Source of the DNA: Pezicula radicicola
Lineage: Eukaryota; Ascomycota; Leotiomycetes; Helotiales; Dermateaceae
Length of the DNA stretch: 64,000 nucleotides
Assembly (NCBI GenBank): GCA_003008705.1
Contig: PDUO01000001.1
Coordinates: 496,001-560,000, forward strand
Reading direction: 5' to 3'
Numbering within the stretch: position 1 is the stretch's first letter; every line of letters starts with the position of its first letter. This document shows, piece after piece, positions 1 to 12,246 of the stretch. The notes beneath the pieces are model-generated. The model saw nothing but the letters and a program-made list of their open reading frames with translations. It was not told where the DNA came from and did not search any database. The translations under genes were made by a program, and so were the position numbers.

Positions 1-1263
1 AACAAGAGGGAAATAATGGGTGGTGAGTCCGCGTACGGTCCCCTGTCTCTGGGGAGCCGGCAGCAGGCAAGTTAGTTGGGATGGATTTCATGGATTCGCT
101 ACAATTATTTCTAAATCTAGCCCCAAGGGTCAGGATCATGTTCGACGCTATCCAAAGCTCCCGGAGAATCATCTGTATGGGCCGCTGGGCCTGCGAAGAG
201 TGTGTCGGGACAGGGGTTCTGAGTGGCTGTCGCTAGTGCGTGTGGGTGACTGGGGGCCAGCTGTGCAAGACGACGGCGGGTCTCTGGTGGCCTGTCATCT
301 TGAGAATCCGAACGAGTCGTGCCGCTTTGAGGCACATTGTTTAGTGAAGCTTTCACAAGTGGACAGCGTTGGACTGGTGGAGGGTAGTGCATGCATAAGC
401 CCGAGCGAACAGAAGCCAATGCTATTTATCCAAGCCCATCATCGCAGCCCATCCACTAGATCCTCGGCATTGTTATTGGTACTCTACGTAACAAAACTGT
501 AGCACACCGCGTCACCGCGTCGCCTGCAAACTAACAATGTGTGCGAGAGAAAGAAAGAGCTGATCTCTTTGTTTCCTTCTCGTTGCTTCGCTGCTGCTGC
601 TCAAGATGCAGGAACCGACGCTCGAGGGGTGCAGAGTGCAGAGTGCATCCATCAATTAATCCGTGATAGGATGGCGATGAGCATGTTGGTGCCTCGCCGG
701 TCCAGGATTGATAGTTGGTTCTGATGAATGATTTTATGCTGTCAGATTCGGACTCAGAATTGTTTGTTTGTAACTCTCCACAGCCCACACCCCGTTGGGA
801 GAAGCAAATTGCGAGCGTCAGAATTCATGCGCTTGGGTGGTGTGCGAGCGAGAAAACTTGGAACAAAGTCAAGAAGAGATCAGAGAGATTATCAAGAATT
901 GGATCAATCATCGTTGAGCAAACATCGCTAGTTTCCCCATCATCCAACCAAGTCTCATCTTGACGATCGGATGCTCGTTATGAGGCATACACAGCCACTC
1001 TTTTCCAGTCTCAACCTCGTCTTGCTCACATCCTGATAAAATCCCCATTTTTTGGCGTAAGGCCTCGTGGTGATAGCATTGATGGTTATAAGTGACATGG
1101 GCTGAGTGCTGATGAATTCTGCCTTTATGCAATATAATCCTGCAACGCAAGAGCGCGGGCTTCACCGAATGCAGATGCAACCACGCGACCCGGAGGTACA
1201 TCACCTACTGTAGTAACTGTACGCAACACACTCGTACTGTACGGTGGAAGAAAGAAACAAGCC

Positions 1264-1299
<36 letters not shown>

Positions 1300-4200
1300 T
1301 GTTTCCCGCCATCATCGGTCGGTCGTATTTTTGCTTTGTTACTTATTTTATTCTCGCAAATAAAATATCGGCCATACTAACGCTACTGCTGAGCAAGACA
1401 TGTCGAAGATAACCACTCACAACACGAACCACACCTCCAGCATGCGGATTGGATCTTGCAAGCACTCAGTGCACGGGTGCAACACCTGCATTCCTCAAGC
1501 TAGGAAGTCTCTTATGCCTTGCCCCGCGACAAATCGAGGATGACTTGCTCGTTCAAGTAGTAGGTGCATTAATCGTCTACCACTGGCTCTCATCCTCCCG
1601 CGCGCTCTTGTCTCGTTTTTTTTATAAAAAAAAACTTGCGGCGCGTCCATCGCGCCAGCGCCAGGCGAATGTCAACATTTGCCCCTCCATCGGCAGAGGC
1701 GCGCTGAGATACAGTACGTACTACTGTATCGGTACCATACTGTCTTATGGTACATATTCCCAGGTTACTCTGGTTATCAGTGTATCGATAGAAGATCCTT
1801 CTTCAGCCGCCCCATATTGTACACTCAGCTTGCCCCGCATGCTTATTGACCCCTACAAATCAGAACCACCACCAACTCTTGTGGAGGTGACGGTCGTTGA
1901 AACATGAAACATCCCTCTTCAGACCCATTCAACAGCCACCAGCCCATTGTTCTAAACGACTGCCTCCTTTGGTCTTGATGCATCTCAAATGCTTCGGCGG
2001 CGGCATCCACTCTGCTGCCATCAGTCGATTTAGACCTGCCTGCCGTACGAGTAAACAATGACTCGTCACGTCTAGTCTTAGAAGGTAGGAGTAACTAACC
2101 AGCACATGGTACTAAGCCTGGTGGTTAACACACAGAATAACACACCAAGGGCAAGCTTTCCGTTAGTTGCAGTCCAGTCAACGTCCACTCTGTGATTCGT
2201 ACTTGGTGGTGGAACACTACCCGACAGTGTCCAGTCAAGGCTGACTGCAGAGCGTAGATATACCACAAGATGGGAAGATGGATAATGCTGTCTCTGACTC
2301 CCGCCATGTTCCTATGAAGTACAGTACTGTCTTAATATCAACTTTGTTCTCATTTCTCTGAGAACTGCGTCATAAATTTCCCTACATGAGCCGGTGTTAA
2401 TTTTGATCTTCGGAAGGCCTGCCAAAACCTCTCTAGGGTGATGAGGGGTGTTTCTCAAGATCAACAGCTTCAAAGTTCGTCTGTTTGAGCTTTTAGGTCT
2501 CGCTGGCGGTCCCAGGCTTCCCATTTACCGGCATAAGCAGCCCTACGATGTGTTTCAGAATGGGAAAGTCATTATCCACAAGGAACTGTAGAGTAGTGTT
2601 GCAACTCAGCCCAAAGGTTGGTTCTTACTGGCTTCTGCTATCAGATCAGAAGGCGTGCTTCCATTTTTTACGCTCCAAGATGTCGTAAATGTCTGCTAAA
2701 CTAACCAAACCAACTAAATCATCCCAACTTCTACTCCACTCCCCCGTTGTCCTTCAGCGCCGGTGTTTGAGATGCTGTTGAATGATAGTAGAGATCTTCG
2801 TGGGGTTGCTTTTGGGGTTGACAAAAGGCGCGCTAAGAAGTGACTTATCGATAGGTGTCTTGGCTCCTCGCGGTCGCGGGAAGGGAAAACTCTCCACCAC
2901 GTCCCTCCCACTCCCTCTTCCCGTCAATTTGACTGACTAGTCGATGGCAGATCAGTCGGCAGCTGTATGGAGTATCTGCTAATACGAAGCTGAACGGCAA
3001 GAATGTGTGGCATTCAATCGTCGTTTGAGTCTTGCTCGCAGTGAATAGTACGGCGTTTCGCCCATAGTCACATCCATCGTTTTAAACAATTTCATGTTCT
3101 TCTGAGCACGCACTTACCGGTATTCACTGCAGAGGCGCGCGATACTGTAGCAATACGAATTGTATTGCGGGTGGGTGGCCCAATGTGGTCAAGACTGCTT
3201 TGCCACAATCAATAAAAAGTGTCGTCCACGCCTCTTCGTACCTGGCAGGCTAGCAGGCTGGCAGGTTGGTTGGCAGGTTGCATATATTCACACCAAGCCT
3301 GCATAAACGCAGCCCAAAATAGATCACAGCTCAAATTATGCTACTGCTGCTTTAAAGGGTGGCGATGCACAATTTCACAAGTTCACAAAACGCGCATGTT
3401 TGAGTTTGGCGTTGCATTAGGTCTGGTCACAGCTTCGCGTCTGGAAATTATGAATCAAACTTCCCGCGGACGACGACTTCCCTAATCAGACTGCTGGTCC
3501 GTCGTTTACACTTGCTGGGTACGGAGGGACAAAAGAACTTTCGCGCAAGCTGGGCCGTTTAGCGTACTTGGCCTGAAGAGTTAGAAAAACGGAGCAGCCC
3601 GTCTTATCGGATACAGGGAGGGTGGCATGGCACCGTAGTATCGTGGTACCAAAGGGTTCACCAATCGGGGATGTCAACTGGTCGCTTCGAACCCTGTGTG
3701 AGGCCTACCACCCACCCACCACCACCTACCAATGGGCCACTCACCAGACTGGGAATTTTCTACTGCAGGTACGGACGGCCACATGCAGGTACACAATCTC
3801 ACCTCGAGATTTTCAACTTTGAAGTCGAACAGAAATCGAAGTAGTCGACGTTGACGCTGCATATGCACGCCGTTTTGCGACAACTCTGTTTCATGAAACT
3901 TTAACCAAAAAAAGCAAATGCTCCTACTTCGTGCAGTACCACACCCATACACGCACACTGTCTCTCGCTGTGAATCAATCGCTGTGTGTAAGTCGCTTCT
4001 TCCCGTGTTGGCGGTGTCGTATCGATTATCCAACGCTTACCATGTGGAGCGAGGGTCCCCTTCTCTGTAGAGTAAAGTGTAAAGTTCTCTATCTTCCGCG
4101 ACTCCACGAGAACCAGGGCCTAGGGGACCAGCCTGAAGGGGCCGAAGGACTGACAGGCCGTGGCCTGGACAGTAGTGGACTAACAACCAAGGGCCAATCA

Positions 4201-6359
4201 GCAGCCTCAATTACCCAGAGACCACCACCGCGGGACTCGGGATGAACTCTGCGAATCCACTTGCCTGTGAAGGCTCTGTTCTCTCTGTCCGACAGGTCTG
4301 GTGGGTGGGGTGTTGATTTCAACACCCATGTGGCTGGAGATGGCTGCTCCGAGAAGCGATGGACTCCAAAGTTGCTTAGTTTTGTAAGGTAAAAAGGTCC
4401 CGATGCGTTGGTACGGTTCCTAGTACATGAGAAGATCATGTTGGAAGACAGAAAAGTTCCGCTACGTGTCCACTTAACTACTGTAAAAAGGTGGTGAAGG
4501 CTTTGGGCTTTCTACGGATTCTCTGCGTGGCTTCTTCGGCGCAGGTTCATCTCATCAATGCACCTTTCAAGACGAACTATCTCACCTCTCCCACTCCCAC
4601 TACCATTCCAAATCCACTCATCACCATCTGCCGGCAGATACTATCAGCCGTCGAACATTTTGAAGCCATTCCCAAGCTTCTCCCAAGAAGGTTGATTGCT
4701 CGTTGATCAATTTCTCCCGGCAAGGAACGGGTCTACTTACTCAGGATAGAGTGGATAAAATTACCGATGCTGGTCGGTAATCACAATCTGCCCCAGATTC
4801 TACTAAGTATTCCACTTAATTACCAGGATATGCAACTATTGGCTTCCATTGCATGGTCTGGAAGATTTGTTCCCGTATCTGGTCGGCTGCATTCTGACAC
4901 CATCCATCTGTACTGTACGAAAGGTACCATCTCTTGGGGCGTCCATATCTCGAAGCACTGCTTGAAACATTGAAGTCATGTTGGTGGTGGCAAGTATCAT
5001 CAGCACTGTTTTATCCGGACTCTTCCAAAGATGGCAGGCTGATCAAATGGTGATCGCACGTTCTGCCACTCACACCACCGAATTGCGATCTACTGAGGGT
5101 TGATACTCAGGCTGAAATGGTGGGTCCCAAGGCCGTGTGAGGCCACCTCTGTTATTGTTGAACATCAGTCCAGTATGTCGATCAAGGCCTCGGTAGTCAA
5201 AGTTGACAGTTGACACGATTCAAGTCAACTTTCTCTTGGCGGACCATGACTGACGACCACATTTTGGACTTCAAAGCCCGATGTTCAAACTTCAATTGAG
5301 ATCCTTCCCTTGCCCGCCGTTGGATGGTTGGCGTTGCATTGCATGCATCATGCGGATTACACCCCAGAAGAGGAGCAGATTCCCGTTACAAGCATCTTGG
5401 GACATCCGAGAACCCTGATGATGGGCCTTCGACTCGGCTTCGAGAACGTTTCATGCCCCATTTCGAAGGTCGAAGTGGAAGGGCTCAGATAACAGGTGGA
5501 TTGACATGGATTAGTGTTATAATTGCGGTGTTATATAAATTATGGCGTTATGAGCATCAATTTCCATATCGGCCGGCAACGGACCATGCCGCTGCCTCAC
5601 TCACGGCCTCGAGACTGGACACTCTTGATAAGAGAAGCCGGGTGGGGAAACGGCCTCGAGGATTTCTTACGTATTAGAGACTTCACGGGTTCATGCTTGT
5701 ACAGTACGCATGGGCATGGACAAGTTGTCCATACTTCAGATCATGCGCTGTCTTTGTTTATGCATTTCGTCCTCCAAAGCCGATAGTCCCCACAAACGCG
5801 AATTCAAGGTCAACAGTACTTATTGTGTTACTATGAATGCGTGTGTGTGTTTAAGTTTAGTTTGCTTGAAACATGCCCATATTCAGCTTCCTTCTGGAAT
5901 AAGTTAGCAGTCGTCAGCCGATGAATACTCAGTGATTGCAGAAATAGCAAAAGGTGGACTATTTGTGTTCTCAACCGGCACTGCCAGCAGGATGACACTA
6001 GAGCATTGCCTTGTACGCAAGCCGATTCCCATTTTAGAGCACGGGAAGGAATAATTTTTTAAGGTGGGAATAAGTTAGTGCTTGTACCTTGAAGAACCAC
6101 ACAAATCAAAGCTATTGTTATTTTTGTCGCCACGTCCAAAGAGAAGTCTAGTCGGCAAGACTATTGAAGAGGCTAAAATCAAGCTTACAGCCACCAAAGA
6201 TGTCATTGAAGGTAAGAGCTTTGACTAGTCAGCACAGATCCCGTCAGCTACTCGACACAAGCGAATGATGCTAGAGGGAATGGCAGCGGCAACAATGATC
6301 TCTCAAGAATGGAATAGTGTCAAGTGCAAATTTCCACCATCAGATTAGGACTCTTTTAA
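1..6359. other. Long gene-poor stretch
   Basis: I see no convincing protein-coding gene here. The open frames are short (longest about 160 codons), of odd composition, overlap on both strands and match no family I know. The stretch holds a (GA)n microsatellite near 1.27 kb and several GTACTGTAC/TACAGTAC motifs (about 1234, 1710, 2319, 4910 and 5699). It may hold promoters, UTRs of genes outside the window, or non-coding transcripts. Nothing more can be supported from sequence alone. Confidence 0.6.
1268..1295. repeat. (GA)14 microsatellite
   Basis: An uninterrupted GA dinucleotide run of about 28 bp lies in non-coding DNA. It is a simple sequence repeat and probably length-variable between strains. 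Confidence 0.95.
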
Positions 6360-7870
6360 CTATCTGATCTGGCACGAATTTTGTTGATGCACAAAGTCAA
6401 AGGCTTGTAAAAGACCTTTGGTAAATGTCAAAGCAGCTATCACGACCATAATGTGGAAGACTTGATGGCTGGCTCCAACCAAGTCGAATCTCCTCTTGCA
6501 CCAGCGCTCAGGGAACTTCACTGCGTAGGCAGTAGCGCCAGTGACATTAAAGAAAAGTGTCAAAATGACCCAAGAGATGCCCATCCTTTGGTTCTGGATA
6601 TGCCATCCGTACGCCATGATTCCGTGGATCACAGGAACCATTGTAAATATGGCCAGACTACCGAATGTTGCTGCTCGAACGGGTCTGAGGAACGGATCTC
6701 GAAAACGTGGCTGGAAGGTCGAGATCGAACAACATATTGCTAGAAAGGAGAGCTTCGATCCGTTAGTCCTGGGTGCTTGGATATGAGCTCAGAATATCCA
6801 TTCTTTTGTGTCGTTCTAGGTGACAACAACGAACACCGCCCTCGCTCGATTTGGAGTAAGTTGCCTAAACTCAGTCGCCTAGTTTTGGGCACGCAGAAGT
6901 AACGAGAGCAGAACGTACCAACATCCAATATCCATTTCGAACAATAGGCTGGCAGTAAAACCCATAGTAAAGTAACGGTATAGTGGCACTCCACATCAGC
7001 AGAATGACGCCTTGAAAATCAAGTTGTGCACCGTACGCATCCATTCGCTGGGAATGATTCATAACAGTATGGTACCTAAAATATCTCAGCATCATCTCTA
7101 TCCTTCTTCGTTCGTTTCAAGCTTTTATATATCAATGAATAGGATAGAAGACTCGACTCACGTAGCAGACAAACAAAAACAAATAGCCACACCCATAAAA
7201 TACACCAAGAAAACCACCAAGTCGGCGGTAGTAGCTATGGAATACCGAGGTGGTATCTCGCTCTTAAACAGATATACAGGGAGTCCTATAAAGACCAAGG
7301 CTCCAATTATATGGGAATAAATATTAACTTCAAGACGAAAGAAAACATATCACATAACATCAGCTTCGACTTCAACAAATTTTTCCAAGTGGGAACATCA
7401 GGAAGGAATCATGTAGTGTACGAAGTAACAAGCATACCAGTTTCATTATGAAAATAAGTCCAGCTCCAAAAACAAGCAGAGAGAGAATTAGATGCCGCTC
7501 TATTAAATGTCAGTTTAAGTCATCCTCAAGTGAGATAGTATGTGTTCAGAACACATACCGATATCCCGTCTCAATAAAATGGTTATCCTCCCTTTCAAGT
7601 CACAAGTTATTAGACACGTGATCTCAATGCTCAAAAAAGCAAAAACGTAAGACGGGATCAAGCTCACTGCTGCCAAAGTTCTAGAAAAACATGTATGAGT
7701 TAGCACCTATACATCTTACGGAGGTACAACATCACTTCATAATCCTCACCTAATTCCACCCATAGCTGTAATGATGTTCTAGTAGTTGCATTGTCACAAT
7801 GGTCGTCGTACTTTGACTTTCTCGCTTCTTCGCCTGCCAGCGGCGAAGTACTTTTGCGACGTCGAACCAT
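6360..7870 (-). CDS. PAQR/Izh (hemolysin III-like) seven-helix receptor
   Basis: This is a member of the progestin/adipoQ receptor family (fungal Izh, adiponectin-receptor-like), integral membrane proteins tied to lipid, sterol and zinc homeostasis. Visible family signatures are DNHFIETGYR, HNETVNIYSH, a CLSAT-YHT segment, LDFQGV in the third cytosolic region and a C-terminal GASHQVFHIMV, which carries the zinc-ligand histidines. The start is taken as the ATG at 7870. Exons that join in frame are 7870-7750, 7680-7668, 7591-7559, 7499-7438, 7327-7162, 7075-6919 and the last one 6739-6360. A small exon starting at about 6864 is needed to keep frame, but its end is unresolved. The product is about 319 aa, normal for the family. 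The second exon is only 13 nt. The gene lies head-to-tail with the next seven-helix gene. Confidence 0.88.
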
Positions 7871-8439
7871 ATGTTTTACTCGTACCCTTTTCCAATCAAG
7901 CCAAAATGCTTTCTCTTGGTGGCTGAGCAAAAACAAAGTCTGAGAGGGGAAATGTATTTTGCGTGTAACAAGAGTCGAGAAAGAAACATCTCAGATTTTG
8001 AAAATGGCGGTGTGAGTGGTGTTACAGGTTTTCCCTCATCGAGCGAATCGAGCGCTTTGGGCTCCTACCGTATGCAGACTGCTTCACGAAGATTCATGAT
8101 AAAGCACAACCCAGGATTTTCATTAGGTACCTCCACATGTAAGCAGAGGATAGCAGATGATAAACTTGTCGTCTAGGATTTGTTGCTTTTGGGAATTTCA
8201 TTGAGTAAGAAACCCGGTCAGTCGTAGACTTCCTTCCAATCAATACTACATGTTCTTTTCCATCACCCAGCTTCACCTTCCAGCCAAGAGCGTGATGTGC
8301 AAGGCTTTTCGAACAAGATACCAGTCAACAATTAATTGAACGTCCGAGTACACTTCCAGTTGACTGCATGCCCTTCCTTAGCAACGTCAAGACTGATGTA
8401 TATCCTCCGGAAATCCTTGTAGCTATGGCTTTCCGGAAC

Positions 8440-10038
8440 TCAATCAGAGGGAAAATGGACGACAGCATCTCTAGAGGAGTTCTTTTGACCGAAATGTGGT
8501 CTTTCATCCTGGGATGAAGTGCGACGTCCGTCCTTCGTGGATGGATTCATGGCTCTCGTGTTGCCAGTTAAGCCAAACATTCCCTCTACCATGTTATCTA
8601 TCACTGATTTTGAAGCCTGTTGCGAGTAGCATTCTACTTCTCCTGGGGGATTACTCAAGGCGCTTCCATTGTATGCGGGTATACCCTTAGTCCTCTGGTC
8701 AGCGGCGTTTGCAGATACCCTTGAAATGTTAGACAAAATCGATACGTCATGTCGGTGAAAGTGAGTCCTCGAGTTGGTGTTGGTAATCGACCATGGCTCG
8801 GGGCCACAGTCTGGCGGGTCATGATTCACTTGACAATTTGAGAGGTTTCTCGGCGTGCTCGTAAGCCAATGTGTGATAAAAACTGCCCATACTACTGTAA
8901 ACCCAATATATCAGCCAAGGTCCAGCAAATTTCTTTTGGCTACGTGTCGCCTTTCATGTATTTGATATACTGTAGGTAAGTTATAATAGAAGCAGGTCTG
9001 GGTAGCATACCGTCAACTGTACAAATAGTGAAACACCACCAAGCATGTTCGTGGCCTTTAAGAACAATCATGATGACTATGTTAGCAGTTGTTGTGAAAC
9101 ACAAGCCGACTGAACTCAGGATTGACTTCCGAATCATGACTACCAGCGAAGGTTGCGTTATACCCACGGATACCGGTTGTGTTGTAATCCTGTCACTCAT
9201 TTTTTTGTGTATGAAAAGGGCCCCAAGTTGCTTGGGCACGAATATATTGACTAGCCCTTTGGTCAAGTACGGCCGAAGGTAGTAGAGAAACACGAAAGTG
9301 AGCCACAAGTTGATGAAGATATCAAACACCAAAAGTCCTGTTGCAACCTTGAAACCGAACCCTTGAAGTGAAAGAGTTAGCCTCACTTAACAAGGAAATT
9401 GGAAAGCCACAATAAGAAGCAAGTCCTATCTCTAGAAGCGAGTCTCCCGGATGTACTCACCAATCCAACACAGTTTGGTCTCAGCGTCATAACTCCAAAC
9501 ATTCCAAACAAAGAGAGATGAAAATATGCTCCCAAAACCCAGGATGACAAGTGCGATCCCAGATATGTAGACGCTATCTTCTAATCGAGTGCGAGTAACT
9601 GAGCGGACAGCATGCGTTCGTTCTACAAGAAAGATGTAGAGGGGAAGTTTCTGGCCCAGGTAGAAGGCGAGGCATGTGTTGATAGCCAAGTGGCAAGCAT
9701 AATGGCTCTGCGTACCGTACCCGTAGACTAGTATCAGTGAAATTGCACAGAATGCAATGCCAAGGATGTATATAAGCAGCATCAAAGCGTGAATGACGTT
9801 AAGTTGACGAAGCGACTTTTCATCACGTATCGAACAAATGCGTAATGCTAGGATATGTTCAGCCTTGTTTCTAACCTGTTTTGACGTTAGATCGGGGCAA
9901 CATACTCAAGCAGGACGTTGTAACTGCAACACCAATCAAGCCACAAACTTGGAACGTTAGCCCGCCAATCTTTGCTCCTCTGCCTGTCTCGGTCAAGTAT
10001 GAGCCACCTCTGTTGGTTAATGTAACGAGTGCTTCCAT
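8440..10038 (-). CDS. Seven-helix membrane protein of unknown function
   Basis: I do not recognise a named family. Exons 10038-9906, 9847-9461, 9361-9011 and 8894-8440 have canonical GT..AG borders. They join without frame conflict to 1,326 nt, a 441-aa protein. About seven hydrophobic segments are visible. The first is just after a short N-terminus (IGGLTFQVCGLIGVAVTT) and the last is VVWAVFITHWLTS. A polar, Ser/Asn-rich tail of about 130 residues follows and is probably cytoplasmic. The LVERTHAVRS segment after the third helix and the CTVDVVW segment at the last helix look conserved in style, as in fungal GPCR-like orphan proteins. The ATG at 10038 is preferred because upstream sequence in this frame has no ATG. 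A receptor role is inference from topology only. Confidence 0.72.
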
Positions 10039-12246
10039 GGCTGTGAAACGAAAAGAATTACTTTTCTTGACAGTTTGGCCAGTGGGTATAGAGTTCCGCC
10101 GTGAATGGAAAGATACGAGTCGGGGTAGATACACAATAAACGCCCAAGTCAAGGCAGGGCATGGTTTTAGAAAGTGAGAAGTGACATTCGCGGCAGTGGT
10201 AGGCAGCGCTATTGGAGGTGTAACGGTGAGTACGGGCACAGATGTACCAGAGGGGAGATGTAACAGGTAAAGATTACAGGAGATGCCAGTAAAAGGAGAG
10301 TGGCTGTAGGTGTTCGAAGTGAAGGCCCTTGCTACGTTCCTGCTTCACATTACGCCAGTATCAAACTTCACCAAAAGAGAAAGCGCAAGACCCGAACGCC
10401 TTCTCCAACTTGTTCTCTTTGCTACACTGCTGGTATCTTCGTGGGACTGGCATGGAAGTCGCAACGGATGAGTCTCAAGATATGAATAAGGATGTCTACC
10501 TAACAGTAGACCAAGTAGAGACTATATGAAGAAAAGACTTCTGCTCAAGTTTAAAAGCCAGAGGATGTGAGGTGTCCCATAGCTCGTCCGTATGAGCACG
10601 CTGTTCAATTTGAGAGCTGTGTGATGAAGAAAATGAAAATTCGATTTCGAGGAGGGAGTTCTGTACTAAACTCTAAGTCGATAGCGCTGCGCTAGTTCCC
10701 AGTCACTCCCCTTTTCGGGTCGAACTTAAGCGAGTGCTCCTTCCTCGACAGTCCATCTCGCTGCCGCCTCTTGTTAGAGAGCAATTTGACGGCATTCGAC
10801 CTTACTACTGAGCGAACATAATTCTGCATTTGCTCCAAGGAAGATTAGTCGCACCTTCCAGCTTCGCATACCTTTCTCATGAATTGACAGCACCCCTATT
10901 TTGCATTTCAATCTACGAGTTGAATCAGCTACATAGAAATTACAATACCGAGAAAAAGACGACAGTCTTATCAACCAACACTGAAAGCTTTGCAAGCACA
11001 GTGCAATTTACAATTGAATACCGCTTTACTGACACTTTCTCATATCAATATCCTTATGAGGGACTTCTGAGCATAACTACAATCATACTTACTTCATAGG
11101 ACATTATTTTGAATTGATATCTGTTGAGAGATAAGACATATATTTGAGGATCTTACTTGATTTGAGCATACTCCCAATAACAATAATACCCTACAAGTCA
11201 TTTATACAATAAGCAAGCATCGTACGAAGGAAGAGTCCACAATTAGACTTCAATTGAAATATCCTATTCTATTAATAGCACAAAGACATGCTAATTTAGA
11301 GTAGTGGTTAAGCCTTAAGCGCAAATAACATACCTAAACATACACGATTTCTAAAACCACTCCCAACAGAGTAACGATTTGAATGTGCCTCCTTTTGAGG
11401 TGAATCATCTCCCATACTAGAATTTTAATGTTATCCATTCCCAGGTATTTTAAAGAACTGACATTTCGCTAGTTATTTACAACAGTGAAAATGGTGGACT
11501 TGATATGAAAACTCTAAAAGGATTTGTATAATACAGTCCCTGCTACCGTGCTACGTAACTGATTTATAGTATATCTCACTACCTTATGCTCCTATGTGAC
11601 TATTTTAGACTATAAGGTCTTTTACTTATTCAGTGGCTTACTTGATTTGAGAACTTACTTTATTGAGTACCTTTGCTAAAGTAACTAAATTACTTAACTC
11701 TGGTACTTTATTTTAAGCTTGTATACTATAGGTAGGCCCCATTTGCAAACTTTTGTCTTAACCTTTAAGTGACTATTTCTAAATCGGGGTTTTCATTCTC
11801 CTACGATCTATCTTAGTAATAGATCAGAATCTTCAGCCTTAGTTTAATATTCTAAGACTTTTCTTAGTTACTTTATAAGGTCTACTTATACTTAATCTTT
11901 AATAAGATAAATAGTACAACAACCTCTAAGTAGAAGGATATTTATAAGTTTTTACTTAAAAAGTAATATTTGTTTACTATAGTAGTATAAAAGAACTAAG
12001 AATAAGTAGTTTAAATAAAAGAAGGAAAAGTCTAAAAACATCTATTAAAGCATTATTCAAATAGGGCAACCACGACAGTGCTATTCTACAATCCCCCACC
12101 CATTCTTCCTAATTGTTATTGGTCTGCCACTAACGCTGAAGTAGACTCATTTGGAAAAGGAGTCTTGGGTGAATTATAAGGGGCCACCTCGCGTAACTTT
12201 TAGCCACTTGTGCAAGACAGCAGGATCTTACGCTCACTTGCGTTCT
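10039..12246. other. AT-rich intergenic region
   Basis: From about 10.9 to 12.06 kb the sequence is strongly AT-rich, with no long open frame and many TTA/TAA/AAG words. The phrase CTTACTTGATTTGAG recurs near 11.15 and 11.64 kb. No intact coding sequence, tRNA or clear inverted repeat was found. It may be the remnant of an old repeat decayed by RIP-like mutation, but I could not find element ends. The part nearest 10 kb is presumably the promoter of the seven-helix gene. Confidence 0.5.

Noticed and set aside
20..502. 160-codon plus-strand open frame at the window start
   Set aside because: No domain, odd composition, overlapped by an open frame on the opposite strand; not supported as a gene.
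3670..3720. tRNA-like GGTTCGAAGC on the minus strand
   Set aside because: The T-stem does not pair and no cloverleaf can be drawn.
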